From positions 1 to 5,785 of the forward strand of contig CATPAW010000114.1 of assembly GCA_955652255.1 (NCBI GenBank): DNA of 5,785 nucleotides, in the 5' to 3' direction. This DNA comes from an uncultured Chthoniobacterales bacterium (GTDB lineage: Bacteria; Verrucomicrobiota; Verrucomicrobiia; Chthoniobacterales; UBA10450). The notes under the pieces were generated by a model, which made no database searches, was not told the DNA's origin, and worked only from the letters and a program-made list of their open reading frames with translations. Shown one piece after another: positions 1-5,770 of the stretch (the stretch's first letter is position 1; each line of letters begins with the position of its first letter). The position numbers were made by a program, and so were the translations under genes.

Positions 1-71
1 GGCAATGAGCGAAAAAATTAAGACCGATTTGCGCTGCCGACAAGTTAGCCTAATTCCGTTCGCGGCGCGAT
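1..71. other. Region after the receiver-hydrolase gene, no supported gene
   Basis: Downstream of the TAA stop on the minus strand there is a T-rich stretch (TTAATTTTTTCGC, near 10-22 on the plus strand), as in an intrinsic terminator. I cannot find a convincing GC-rich stem just before it. No start codon of another minus-strand gene is visible before the window edge. Confidence 0.4.
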
Positions 72-1397
72 TTACGCGGCTGGAGTTTTCGCGCCGAGCA
101 GGATCTCAGCGCCTTCTCGGGCCGCTTCGACTTCCAAGGGCTTCCCACTCTTTGCCACCAACGCACGTGCGTGTTCCACCATTTTATCGATCATCTCGTC
201 GTCATGATTCGGATCATGATGGAAAAGCAGGAGCTTGCGAACGTCCGCATCAAGCGCCAGTGCAACTACACTACTGAGGGAGCTATGGCCCCAACCGATA
301 TGCTTCGTGTACTCCTCGTCCGTATATTGTGTATCCAGGATCGCCAGGTCGCTGCCTTGAATAAACTCGACCATCTTTGTGCGCTCGGCTGTGGCAAAAT
401 CGCGTGCTTCGTCCTCGCTGATTCCATCCCGCGAAGCCAATTGCAGCTTGAGCTGGTCGTACGGTTCATTGTCCGGAAAGTAGGCGATCGATCCCGAGCT
501 TGTAAAAAGACGGTAACCCGCGCAAATGCCCGGATGATTAGCGAACTTGGAGCGCACCTCGACGTTTCCGATTTGAAACTCCATCTCCTTCAGTTCCTCA
601 ATTGCCAGGTGACTCGGGAGTTCGCGTAAGCTCACCGGGAAAAACGGGGTCTCCATTTGGCTGGCCAGGATCTTGGCCAAACCAGCGCGAGCTCCTTCAT
701 AACCCAAAACGCGGATGAGATTTTTCTGATTGTACGCTGGAGAAAAAAAAGGCAGGCCCTGAATATGGTCCCAGTGAGTGTGTGAGATCAAAAGAGTCAG
801 CTTCATCGAACGAGGTCCAAAGTCTTTGTCCAAAGCGAGACCGAGCAGGCGAATGCCGCTGCCGGCATCGAGAATGATGATCTCGCCATCGGCGCGCACC
901 TCCACGCAGCTAGTGTTTCCGCCATAACGGACTGTGCTCTTTCCCGGGACCGGAATTGAACCGCGAACGCCCCACAGTCTTATTCGCGCAGGGGTCGACT
1001 CACCTTCGGCCGGCGATTTTGGTTTAAGGCGACGCGGGATCTCGGGTAGAAGTCGGTCGATCGTGCTGGAGAGCAGTTCCCAGGTAATCGGCTTTAGCAG
1101 ATATTCGTCGGCGCCGGCTTGGAGCGCGCTTGTTCGATCGACTCCATAATCGCGGCCCGAGACGACGATGATCTTTGTTGGTTGCAGCTGCTCCCGGATG
1201 GTGCGGCAAACCTGAAAGCCATTCGATTTTGGCATCAACAAATCGCACAGGATAAGCTCCGGCCGATTTCGCAACGCCAGCTCGACCCCGGCGTCACCGT
1301 CATTCGCTTCCAGGACCTTCCAATCTTCGCGTATGAAAAGACCTGCGATTGCGCGGCGGCTTTCAGCGTCGTCTTCGATGATTAAGACGCGAGGCAT
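72..1397 (-). CDS. Response regulator with metallo-beta-lactamase-fold hydrolase output domain
   Basis: A 441-aa cytoplasmic two-domain protein. Residues 1-120 form a complete CheY-like receiver: acidic pair D9/D10, phospho-acceptor D52 (CDLLMP), S80, aromatic switch Y99 and K102-P103. A charged linker at about 121-137 leads to an MBL fold at about 138-435. It opens with the family signature LWGVRGSIPVPG and YGGNTSCVEV, followed by LDAGSG and the metal motif HTHWDH (H206, H208, D210, H211). Later candidate ligands are H288 (NHPG), D355 (LDTQYT) and H394 (FHHDP). There are no membrane segments or signal peptide. By family knowledge such MBL domains are di-metal hydrolases, often of phosphodiester or related bonds; the substrate is unknown. 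I infer that phosphorylation of D52 tunes hydrolase activity rather than DNA binding. No partner kinase is in the window. ATG start 26 bp after the upstream stop, with no clear Shine-Dalgarno; the stop is TAA. It is probably co-transcribed with the 130-aa gene. Confidence 0.93.
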   Translation of the reverse strand: MPRVLIIEDDAESRRAIAGLFIREDWKVLEANDGDAGVELALRNRPELILCDLLMPKSNGFQVCRTIREQLQPTKIIVVSGRDYGVDRTSALQAGADEYLLKPITWELLSSTIDRLLPEIPRRLKPKSPAEGESTPARIRLWGVRGSIPVPGKSTVRYGGNTSCVEVRADGEIIILDAGSGIRLLGLALDKDFGPRSMKLTLLISHTHWDHIQGLPFFSPAYNQKNLIRVLGYEGARAGLAKILASQMETPFFPVSLRELPSHLAIEELKEMEFQIGNVEVRSKFANHPGICAGYRLFTSSGSIAYFPDNEPYDQLKLQLASRDGISEDEARDFATAERTKMVEFIQGSDLAILDTQYTDEEYTKHIGWGHSSLSSVVALALDADVRKLLLFHHDPNHDDEMIDKMVEHARALVAKSGKPLEVEAAREGAEILLGAKTPAA

Positions 1398-1423
1398 GGG
1401 TGCAGGCTGATTGGCGCCTTCAT

Positions 1424-1816
1424 TTAAAGCAAGCTCGAACCAAAGGCGCCAGGCCCTTTTTTCCAGCGCAATTCCGGATGCAGATTGATCTCATCGGGAC
1501 GCACATCGAAACCAACCGAGCGCAGTAAATAAGAAACTCCTTCGCGGCTTTCCATCGTTTCCTTCAGGCTGCGCGCGAACAGCTCAATGTATTCCTTGTA
1601 AGATTCCAGTGCCAGCTTGCCTTCGGCGAAATGTTCCGCGAGCGCGTCGTCGTGATAATCGATCAGATCGATCAGCGCGCGCCGCAGATCGAGCCGCAAT
1701 TTCGGATCGACCACGACCTTAAATGGCGTCGCGGCCGGGTCGGCCTTGGCGAGACTTTGCTTTCTCGCGCCGGTTTGCTCGGTTGCGACGATCTGGAAAT
1801 CACGATTCTCCGCCAT
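1424..1816 (-). CDS. Hypothetical protein, 130 aa, soluble and mainly helical
   Basis: I do not recognise this protein. The N-terminus (1-30) is polar and probably disordered. Residues 38-64 (DPKLRLDLRRALIDLIDYHDDALAEHF) and about 66-100 look like two amphipathic helices rich in Glu, Lys and Arg. The C-terminal part has several aromatic and proline turns (VGFDVRPDEINLHPELRW) and ends in a Gly/Ser-rich tail. There is no signal peptide, membrane segment, cysteine cluster or catalytic motif. It is trusted as a gene because it fills the space between hppA and the receiver-hydrolase gene, runs the same way, has an ATG behind a good extended -10 and a TAA stop, and is followed only 26 bp later by the next ATG. 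Close spacing suggests co-transcription with the receiver-MBL gene, so it could be a partner or regulator of it. That is inference from position only. Confidence 0.75.
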   Translation of the reverse strand: MAENRDFQIVATEQTGARKQSLAKADPAATPFKVVVDPKLRLDLRRALIDLIDYHDDALAEHFAEGKLALESYKEYIELFARSLKETMESREGVSYLLRSVGFDVRPDEINLHPELRWKKGPGAFGSSLL

Positions 1817-1822
1817 GTCGAT

Positions 1823-1831
1823 CTTATAACA
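1823..1831 (-). promoter_or_regulatory. Extended -10 promoter, possibly giving a leaderless mRNA
   Basis: On the minus strand the sequence reads TGT-TATAAG, an extended -10 (TGn plus a hexamer matching TATAAT at five of six positions). No good -35 lies 16-18 bp upstream. The hexamer ends only 6 nt before the ATG at 1816. A start site at the usual distance of about 7 nt would therefore fall on, or within a base or two of, the A of the start codon. It would serve the 130-aa gene and the receiver-MBL gene behind it. Predicted by eye, without experimental support. Confidence 0.45.
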
Positions 1832-1864
1832 GATGAAGCTAACCTTTTCCCGCTAAATTTTTAT

Positions 1865-1912
1865 GGTAGGGACGGCGCGCCGCGCCAGACATCGCAGCGC
1901 GATGTCCCTACC
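1865..1912. repeat. REP-like Y-shaped palindromic element
   Basis: Outer arms GGTAGGGAC (1865-1873) and GTCCCTACC (1904-1912) are perfect inverted copies. Between them sit two further perfect hairpins: GGCGC/GCGCC (1874-1878 with 1882-1886, loop GCC) and GACATCGC/GCGATGTC (1888-1895 with 1899-1906, loop AGC). The best combined fold is a three-way junction: 6-bp outer stem (1865-1870 with 1907-1912), a 5-bp lobe and an 8-bp lobe. It touches the hppA TAG stop (1914-1912), so it would form the 3' end of the hppA message and could block exonucleases or help to end transcription. Neither strand has a clear T-tract after it, so it is not a classical intrinsic terminator. It resembles dispersed intergenic palindromes, but copies elsewhere cannot be seen here. 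Confidence 0.7.
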
Positions 1913-3993
1913 TAAAAGAAAATCGGAATGATCAGGATCGCAACGATATTTGCCACCTTGATCATCGGATTGATCGCGGGACCGGCGGTGTCCTTGTACG
2001 GGTCGCCCACCGTGTCGCCGGTCACTGCGGCGGCGTGTGCGAAGGAACCTTTACCGCCAAGATTTCCTTCCTCGATAAATTTTTTCGCGTTGTCCCAGGC
2101 GCCGCCGCCGGACGTCATGGCGATCGCGACAAATAATCCGGTCACGATCGTGCCGACGAGCAGGCCGCCGAGCACGACCGGGCCGAGCTGTGGGATGATC
2201 GCAACCGCGACGACAAAAACCAACGGCAACAGCGCCGGAATGATCATCTCGCGCAGCGCCGCTTTCGTCACGATGTCAACACAAGTGCCGTAATCGGGCG
2301 TGTCTTGCCCGGTCAAAATTCCCGGCTTTGCCTGCAATTGGCGGCGCACTTCAATCACGACCGCGCCCGCCGCTTTTCCCACTGCATCCATGCTAAAAGC
2401 TGTGAAAATAAACGGCAGCAATCCGCCGATGAAGAGCCCGATAATCACCTTCGGTTCCGTGAGCGAGAATTGAAACGTAAACACGTCGCCGCGCGCGGTC
2501 ACGTGATCGCGCAGTTCTTCGACGTACGATCCAAACAAAACCAGCGCCGCCAACCCGGCCGAAGCGATCGCGTAGCCTTTCGTCACCGCTTTCATCGTGT
2601 TGCCGACCGCATCCAGCTCGTCGGTGACCGCGCGAATTTCTTTCGGCAGGTTGCTCATCACCGCGATGCCGCCCGCGTTGTCCGTGATCGGACCGAATGA
2701 ATCGAGCGAGATGATGATCCCGGCCATGGATAACATCGACATCACTGCGATGGCGATTCCATAGAGCCCGGCGAAATGAAAGCTAAGCAGAATGGCGATG
2801 CCGATGAATCCGACTGGCAACGCCGTCGCATGTTGCCCGACCGCGAGTCCAGCGATGATGTTTGTGGCGTGGCCGGTTTCGGATGCGCGCGCAATTTTCT
2901 GAACCGGCCGATAGCGCATCGAAGTGTAGTAGTTTGTGATCACCACCACGACCGCGGTCATGACCAGCCCAATCACCGAGGCGAAGTAAAGCTGAGTGGG
3001 CGTTCGCAACAGTCCACCGACTGTGAGTCCGTTTGGAAATAGACGGTGCGTCGCCGGCCAAAACAAAATGGCGGAGACCAGTGCGCTTGCTCCCACCGCG
3101 CCCATCAGCATGCTGGCCGGTTTGCCGTTGGCGACGTTGACAAACAGAACTCCCAGGATCGCGCCTAGCACGGAAATGCCGCCGAGCACAAACGGATAAA
3201 TGATCGCGGCAGGCTCGGCCGCGAGCGTGAGCGCGCCCACCAAGATCGCGCCGATCAGGCTGACCGCGTAGGTTTCAAAAACATCCGCCGCCATGCCCGC
3301 GCAATCGCCCACGTTATCGCCCACGTTGTCCGCGATCGTTGCCGGATTGCGCGGATCGTCTTCCTCGAGGCCCTTCTCGATCTTCCCCACTAGGTCGGCG
3401 CCGACATCCGCCGCCTTCGTATAAATGCCGCCGCCGAGTCGCGCGAACACGCTGATCAAACTCGCGCCCAACGCCAATCCAACCAGGCTCCGTACCGCCA
3501 TGTCATGCCCGACCATCTTTCCCGCGATTGTGTAAAAGATCGAGACCGCGAGCAACGCAAGACCAACCACCAGCAAGCCGGTCACCGCCCCGCCATTGAA
3601 CGCGATGCGCAATGCCGCCGTGCGCGACTGGCTCGCCGCTTGCGTCGTGCGCACATTTGCGATCACGGCGATGCGCATGCCGATGAAACCGGCCGCGAGC
3701 GAGCAGAACGCGCCGATTACAAACCCAATCGCCGTCGGATGATCTTTGAAGACGAAGAGGAGAATGAAAATGACAACCGCGATTGCGCTGATCGTGACGA
3801 CCTGGCGGTTCAGGTATGCTTTCGCGCCCTCCTGCACGGCCGCCGAAATTTGCTGCATGCGCTCATTGCCGGCCGATTTTCGAATGACTGCCGTGATTAG
3901 GAAAAATGCGAAGGCCAGTCCGATGGCCGCGCACAACATCGACAAGTGCACGCCGGAATCGAGAAGAGAGAAGGCAAGAAGTATCGTGATCAT
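1912..3993 (-). CDS. hppA: Membrane-bound proton-translocating pyrophosphatase (K+-independent type)
   Basis: A 693-aa integral membrane pump with about 16 hydrophobic helices across its whole length, which is normal for bacterial members. It hydrolyses cytoplasmic PPi and moves H+ out across the inner membrane. Visible family motifs in order: EGAKAYLNRQ (55-64), GGGIYTKAADVGADLVGKIE (187-206), the Mg-PPi site DDPRNPATIADNVGDNVGD (212-230), DVFETY (237-242), RPVQKIA and TGHATNIIAGLAVG (362-386), GPITDNAGG (434-442), AWDNAKKFIE (632-641) and the C-terminal GDTVGDPYKDTAGP (659-672). K468 and T471 (in GNTMKAVTKG) are the residues known to mark K+-independent enzymes, all of which pump H+. N354, V445, M467 and A477 replace usually conserved Glu, Glu, Thr and Gly. 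The ATG start gives a family-like first membrane helix; no Shine-Dalgarno is seen. Stop TAG. The 195-bp upstream gap suggests its own promoter. Confidence 0.97.
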   Translation of the reverse strand: MITILLAFSLLDSGVHLSMLCAAIGLAFAFFLITAVIRKSAGNERMQQISAAVQEGAKAYLNRQVVTISAIAVVIFILLFVFKDHPTAIGFVIGAFCSLAAGFIGMRIAVIANVRTTQAASQSRTAALRIAFNGGAVTGLLVVGLALLAVSIFYTIAGKMVGHDMAVRSLVGLALGASLISVFARLGGGIYTKAADVGADLVGKIEKGLEEDDPRNPATIADNVGDNVGDCAGMAADVFETYAVSLIGAILVGALTLAAEPAAIIYPFVLGGISVLGAILGVLFVNVANGKPASMLMGAVGASALVSAILFWPATHRLFPNGLTVGGLLRTPTQLYFASVIGLVMTAVVVVITNYYTSMRYRPVQKIARASETGHATNIIAGLAVGQHATALPVGFIGIAILLSFHFAGLYGIAIAVMSMLSMAGIIISLDSFGPITDNAGGIAVMSNLPKEIRAVTDELDAVGNTMKAVTKGYAIASAGLAALVLFGSYVEELRDHVTARGDVFTFQFSLTEPKVIIGLFIGGLLPFIFTAFSMDAVGKAAGAVVIEVRRQLQAKPGILTGQDTPDYGTCVDIVTKAALREMIIPALLPLVFVVAVAIIPQLGPVVLGGLLVGTIVTGLFVAIAMTSGGGAWDNAKKFIEEGNLGGKGSFAHAAAVTGDTVGDPYKDTAGPAINPMIKVANIVAILIIPIFF

Positions 3994-4009
3994 TGCGCAA
4001 TAAAGCGCA
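3994..4009 (-). other. Small hairpin directly before the hppA start codon
   Basis: TGCGC (3994-3998) and GCGCA (4005-4009) are perfect inverted copies around a six-base A/T loop. In the hppA message this stem ends at the base just before the ATG and occupies the place where a Shine-Dalgarno would sit. It could limit ribosome access or present the start codon next to a folded leader. It is short (5 bp), so chance is a real alternative. Confidence 0.35.
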
Positions 4010-4011
4010 CG

Positions 4012-4039
4012 ACTTTATGAAGAATTGGCCCGCTGGCAA
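4012..4039 (-). promoter_or_regulatory. Candidate sigma70-type promoter for hppA
   Basis: On the minus strand TTGCCA (4039-4034, five of six matches to TTGACA) is followed after 16 bp by TAAAGT (4017-4012, four of six matches to TATAAT). Transcription would begin near 4005, leaving a leader of about 12 nt that overlaps the small hairpin. It lies in the gap between the channel gene and hppA, where a promoter is expected. The -10 match is modest. Confidence 0.35.
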
Positions 4040-4188
4040 AGGCTAACTTCGCAACGCGGCCAAAGCGCGATTGTCGATCTTGTCGTCGAAGCTGGCGATT
4101 CTTTTAGCGCTCGCCGGCCATCCGAAACTCGCCTCGCAAAAAGCGCTCCTAAGCTGCCGATTATTCCGCGAACGAGGCCGGCAATAAG
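4040..4188. other. Spacer after the channel gene, no supported feature
   Basis: This is the channel-side part of the 195-bp gap. I find no tRNA, no strong stem-loop with a T-tract and no separate gene with a start of its own. Two minus-strand frames stay open through most of it, but one is the in-frame continuation past the channel's TGA and the other is an overlap frame of the channel gene; both fit chance in GC-rich DNA. Confidence 0.5.
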
Positions 4189-5694
4189 TCATAATTCGAA
4201 AAATGTTTTCAGCCGCCGTAAAAAGGTGGCGCGATATTCGTTTTCCTTGGCCGCTTGATCGGCGGGCAGCGCCGCGTCTTTGACGATTCCTTCGGTTTCC
4301 ATTTTTCGCCGGGCGAGAATCTCGCTCAGTTGCCGCAGGCAATCGGGTGATTCGCGGACGATTTGCGCCATCACGTCTTTGCTGATCTCCATGACGTAGC
4401 AATCGCCCTCGGCCCGCACGGTTGCGCTGCGTTTCTCGCCGGTCAGCAACGACATCTCACCGAAGCAATCGCCCGAGCTCAGAGTGGCCACCGGAATGAC
4501 CTTACCATTTTTCGAGACCGAAACTTGCGCCGCGCCGCGCATGAGAACAAACATGGAATCGCCTTCGGCGCCTTCCTCGATCACGCGCTCGCCGCGGCCG
4601 AAATGATTGAGGTCGGATTGTTCGACGAGATTGTAGATCTGCGCAGCGGAAAGACATTGGAAGAGCGGTTCGCCACGCAAAATCGCGTGCGCTTCCTGAT
4701 GATCTTTGTCGCCGGCCGGCAGCTTGCGGCGCTCCAGTTGGAGGGTGCGAATGGGAAAGGGGATGGTGATGCGCTGGCGTTTGAGTTCGTACCAAACATT
4801 CGTGCGCACGGCGTCGTTGATCTCGTTGATCCGGGCGTGATTGCCCATGTAGAATTTGATCTCGTAGGTGACGGCGTGATCGGCGAAATCGACCAGGAAA
4901 ACTTTGACCGGCGGGTTGGCCAGGACGCCATTGGCGGTGGAGGCGGCCCGCGCGAGAGCATCTTTCACGCGATTAGGCGGCACGTTGTAATCCACACCCA
5001 CGCGGATGCGCATCGCATGCACTTCGGTCGGGTAATGGAGATTGACGATGGTGGTGCGAACGATCTCGTTGTTGGGGATGTCGAGATAGATGTTGTCGTT
5101 GGTGCAGAGCCGGGTGGAACGAAAGTTGATCTCCATCACTTCAGCGAAGCGGTCGCCAACTTGTAACCAATCGCCGACCTTATAAGGCCGGTTAATCTGG
5201 ATCGACATACCGGCGATGATCCCGCCGAAAAGGTTCTGCCCGGCAAATCCAAGGATGATGGCGGCAATCCCGGAGCCGGCGAGCACACCTTTCAATTCGC
5301 GTTCGGCGTGGTAACCGACGCTCAGGACAAATAAGAGCGCGATCAGGAAAATAACGAGCGCGACGACTTCGCGCAGGAAATGGGGGATTGTGATCTGTCT
5401 GCGCCTTTCAAAATACAAATCGAAGATATAGCGATTGACCAGCGCAAAGACGAAAGCGGTGCTCAACAGAGTGGCGGCGGCACCGAGGTGATTGCGCCAG
5501 GTCGTGTGCACGCCATAAGCGGCGAGCGCGGTGTAGAACGCGAGCGTCAGGCAGAAAAGTTGATAGAGAATTCCAAGTCGGACGCCGGCGCGGCGTTTCA
5601 GGATCCGGCCGATGGTGAGCGCGGCAAAAAATGTGCCAATGAAAACGACGACCGTGATGGCCGTTCTTTGCGTTTCGAGCAAGCTGGTGAACAT
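4189..5694 (-). CDS. MscS-family channel with C-terminal cyclic-nucleotide-binding domain (bCNG type)
   Basis: A 501-aa inner-membrane channel. Hydrophobic helices lie at about 11-31, 42-61, 70-92 and 107-127, followed by the MscS pore helix at about 134-165 (GSGIAAIILGFAGQNLFGGIIAG). Next comes the MscS beta domain: INRPYKVGDWLQVGD (167-181), the RSTRLCTNDNIYLDIPNNEIV stretch (192-212) and an alpha/beta vestibule to about 320. Residues about 343-465 are a cNMP-binding domain with an intact phosphate-binding cassette: GDCFGEMSLLTGEKRSATV (408-426), with E413 for ribose and R422 for the cyclic phosphate. A charged tail (466-501) ends the protein. This is the layout of bacterial cyclic-nucleotide-gated channels, in which ligand rather than tension is thought to control opening. 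The ATG at 5694 starts just before the first membrane helix; no Shine-Dalgarno is seen. TGA stop. It appears to be a single-gene unit. Confidence 0.94.
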   Translation of the reverse strand: MFTSLLETQRTAITVVVFIGTFFAALTIGRILKRRAGVRLGILYQLFCLTLAFYTALAAYGVHTTWRNHLGAAATLLSTAFVFALVNRYIFDLYFERRRQITIPHFLREVVALVIFLIALLFVLSVGYHAERELKGVLAGSGIAAIILGFAGQNLFGGIIAGMSIQINRPYKVGDWLQVGDRFAEVMEINFRSTRLCTNDNIYLDIPNNEIVRTTIVNLHYPTEVHAMRIRVGVDYNVPPNRVKDALARAASTANGVLANPPVKVFLVDFADHAVTYEIKFYMGNHARINEINDAVRTNVWYELKRQRITIPFPIRTLQLERRKLPAGDKDHQEAHAILRGEPLFQCLSAAQIYNLVEQSDLNHFGRGERVIEEGAEGDSMFVLMRGAAQVSVSKNGKVIPVATLSSGDCFGEMSLLTGEKRSATVRAEGDCYVMEISKDVMAQIVRESPDCLRQLSEILARRKMETEGIVKDAALPADQAAKENEYRATFLRRLKTFFEL

Positions 5695-5709
5695 CGGCGT
5701 GACGCGGTG

Positions 5710-5738
5710 AGTTTAGCAAGAGGGCGGCGTAGCGACAA
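5710..5738 (-). promoter_or_regulatory. Candidate extended -10 promoter for the channel gene
   Basis: On the minus strand TTGTCG (5738-5733, four of six to TTGACA) is separated by 17 bp from TAAACT (5715-5710, four of six to TATAAT), which is preceded by TGC, an extended -10 feature. The start would fall near 5703, giving a leader of under 10 nt and leaving no room for a Shine-Dalgarno. Position and spacing are good, hexamers are moderate. Confidence 0.35.
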
Positions 5739-5747
5739 GCGTTCTAA

Positions 5748-5770
5748 CTGCCGCTGGTCCTCAGCGGCAG
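5748..5770. terminator. 9-bp perfect hairpin, terminator-like or REP-like
   Basis: CTGCCGCTG (5748-5756) and CAGCGGCAG (5762-5770) are exact inverted copies around a GTCCT loop. On the plus strand ATTTTCTC follows, which resembles a weak T-tract; on the minus strand the stem is preceded by AAAA and followed by TTAGAAC. No plus-strand gene leads into it within the window, so it may end transcription coming from outside the right edge on the minus strand, or be a dispersed intergenic palindrome. It sits directly upstream of the putative channel promoter. Confidence 0.45.

Noticed and set aside
1..71. An intrinsic terminator after the receiver-MBL gene
   Set aside because: There is a T-rich stretch on the minus strand, but I could not find a GC-rich stem immediately before it.
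5..629. Two overlapping plus-strand frames (5-277 and 171-629)
   Set aside because: They lie opposite the 3' part of the receiver-MBL gene, whose motifs continue through this region; translations lack any family features.
1865..1912. The palindrome as a classical intrinsic terminator of hppA
   Set aside because: No run of T follows the stem on the minus strand; the bases after it are ATAAAAATTT. A repeat element or exonuclease block fits better.
1631..1915. A 94-aa plus-strand frame across the 130-aa gene and the palindrome
   Set aside because: It reads through the Y-shaped palindrome and opposite the better supported minus-strand gene; no start signal is seen.
4018..4188. 57 open codons in frame after the channel's TGA stop
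   Set aside because: It could hint at stop readthrough or a recently shortened tail, but the cNMP domain is complete before the stop, and open stretches this long are common by chance at this GC content.
3994..4188. A tRNA or small RNA in the channel-hppA gap
   Set aside because: No cloverleaf arms, no CCA-type end and no strong stem-loop with a T-tract were found.
4043..4402. A 119-aa minus-strand frame overlapping the end of the channel gene
   Set aside because: Most of it overlaps the cNMP/tail region in another frame and is Arg-rich as expected for an off-frame. No independent start signal.
4363..5166. A 267-aa plus-strand open frame opposite the channel gene
   Set aside because: It is a mirror frame of a well-supported gene in GC-rich DNA. 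Its translation has no recognisable motif and simply reflects the MscS/cNMP codons; there is no promoter or ribosome site of its own.
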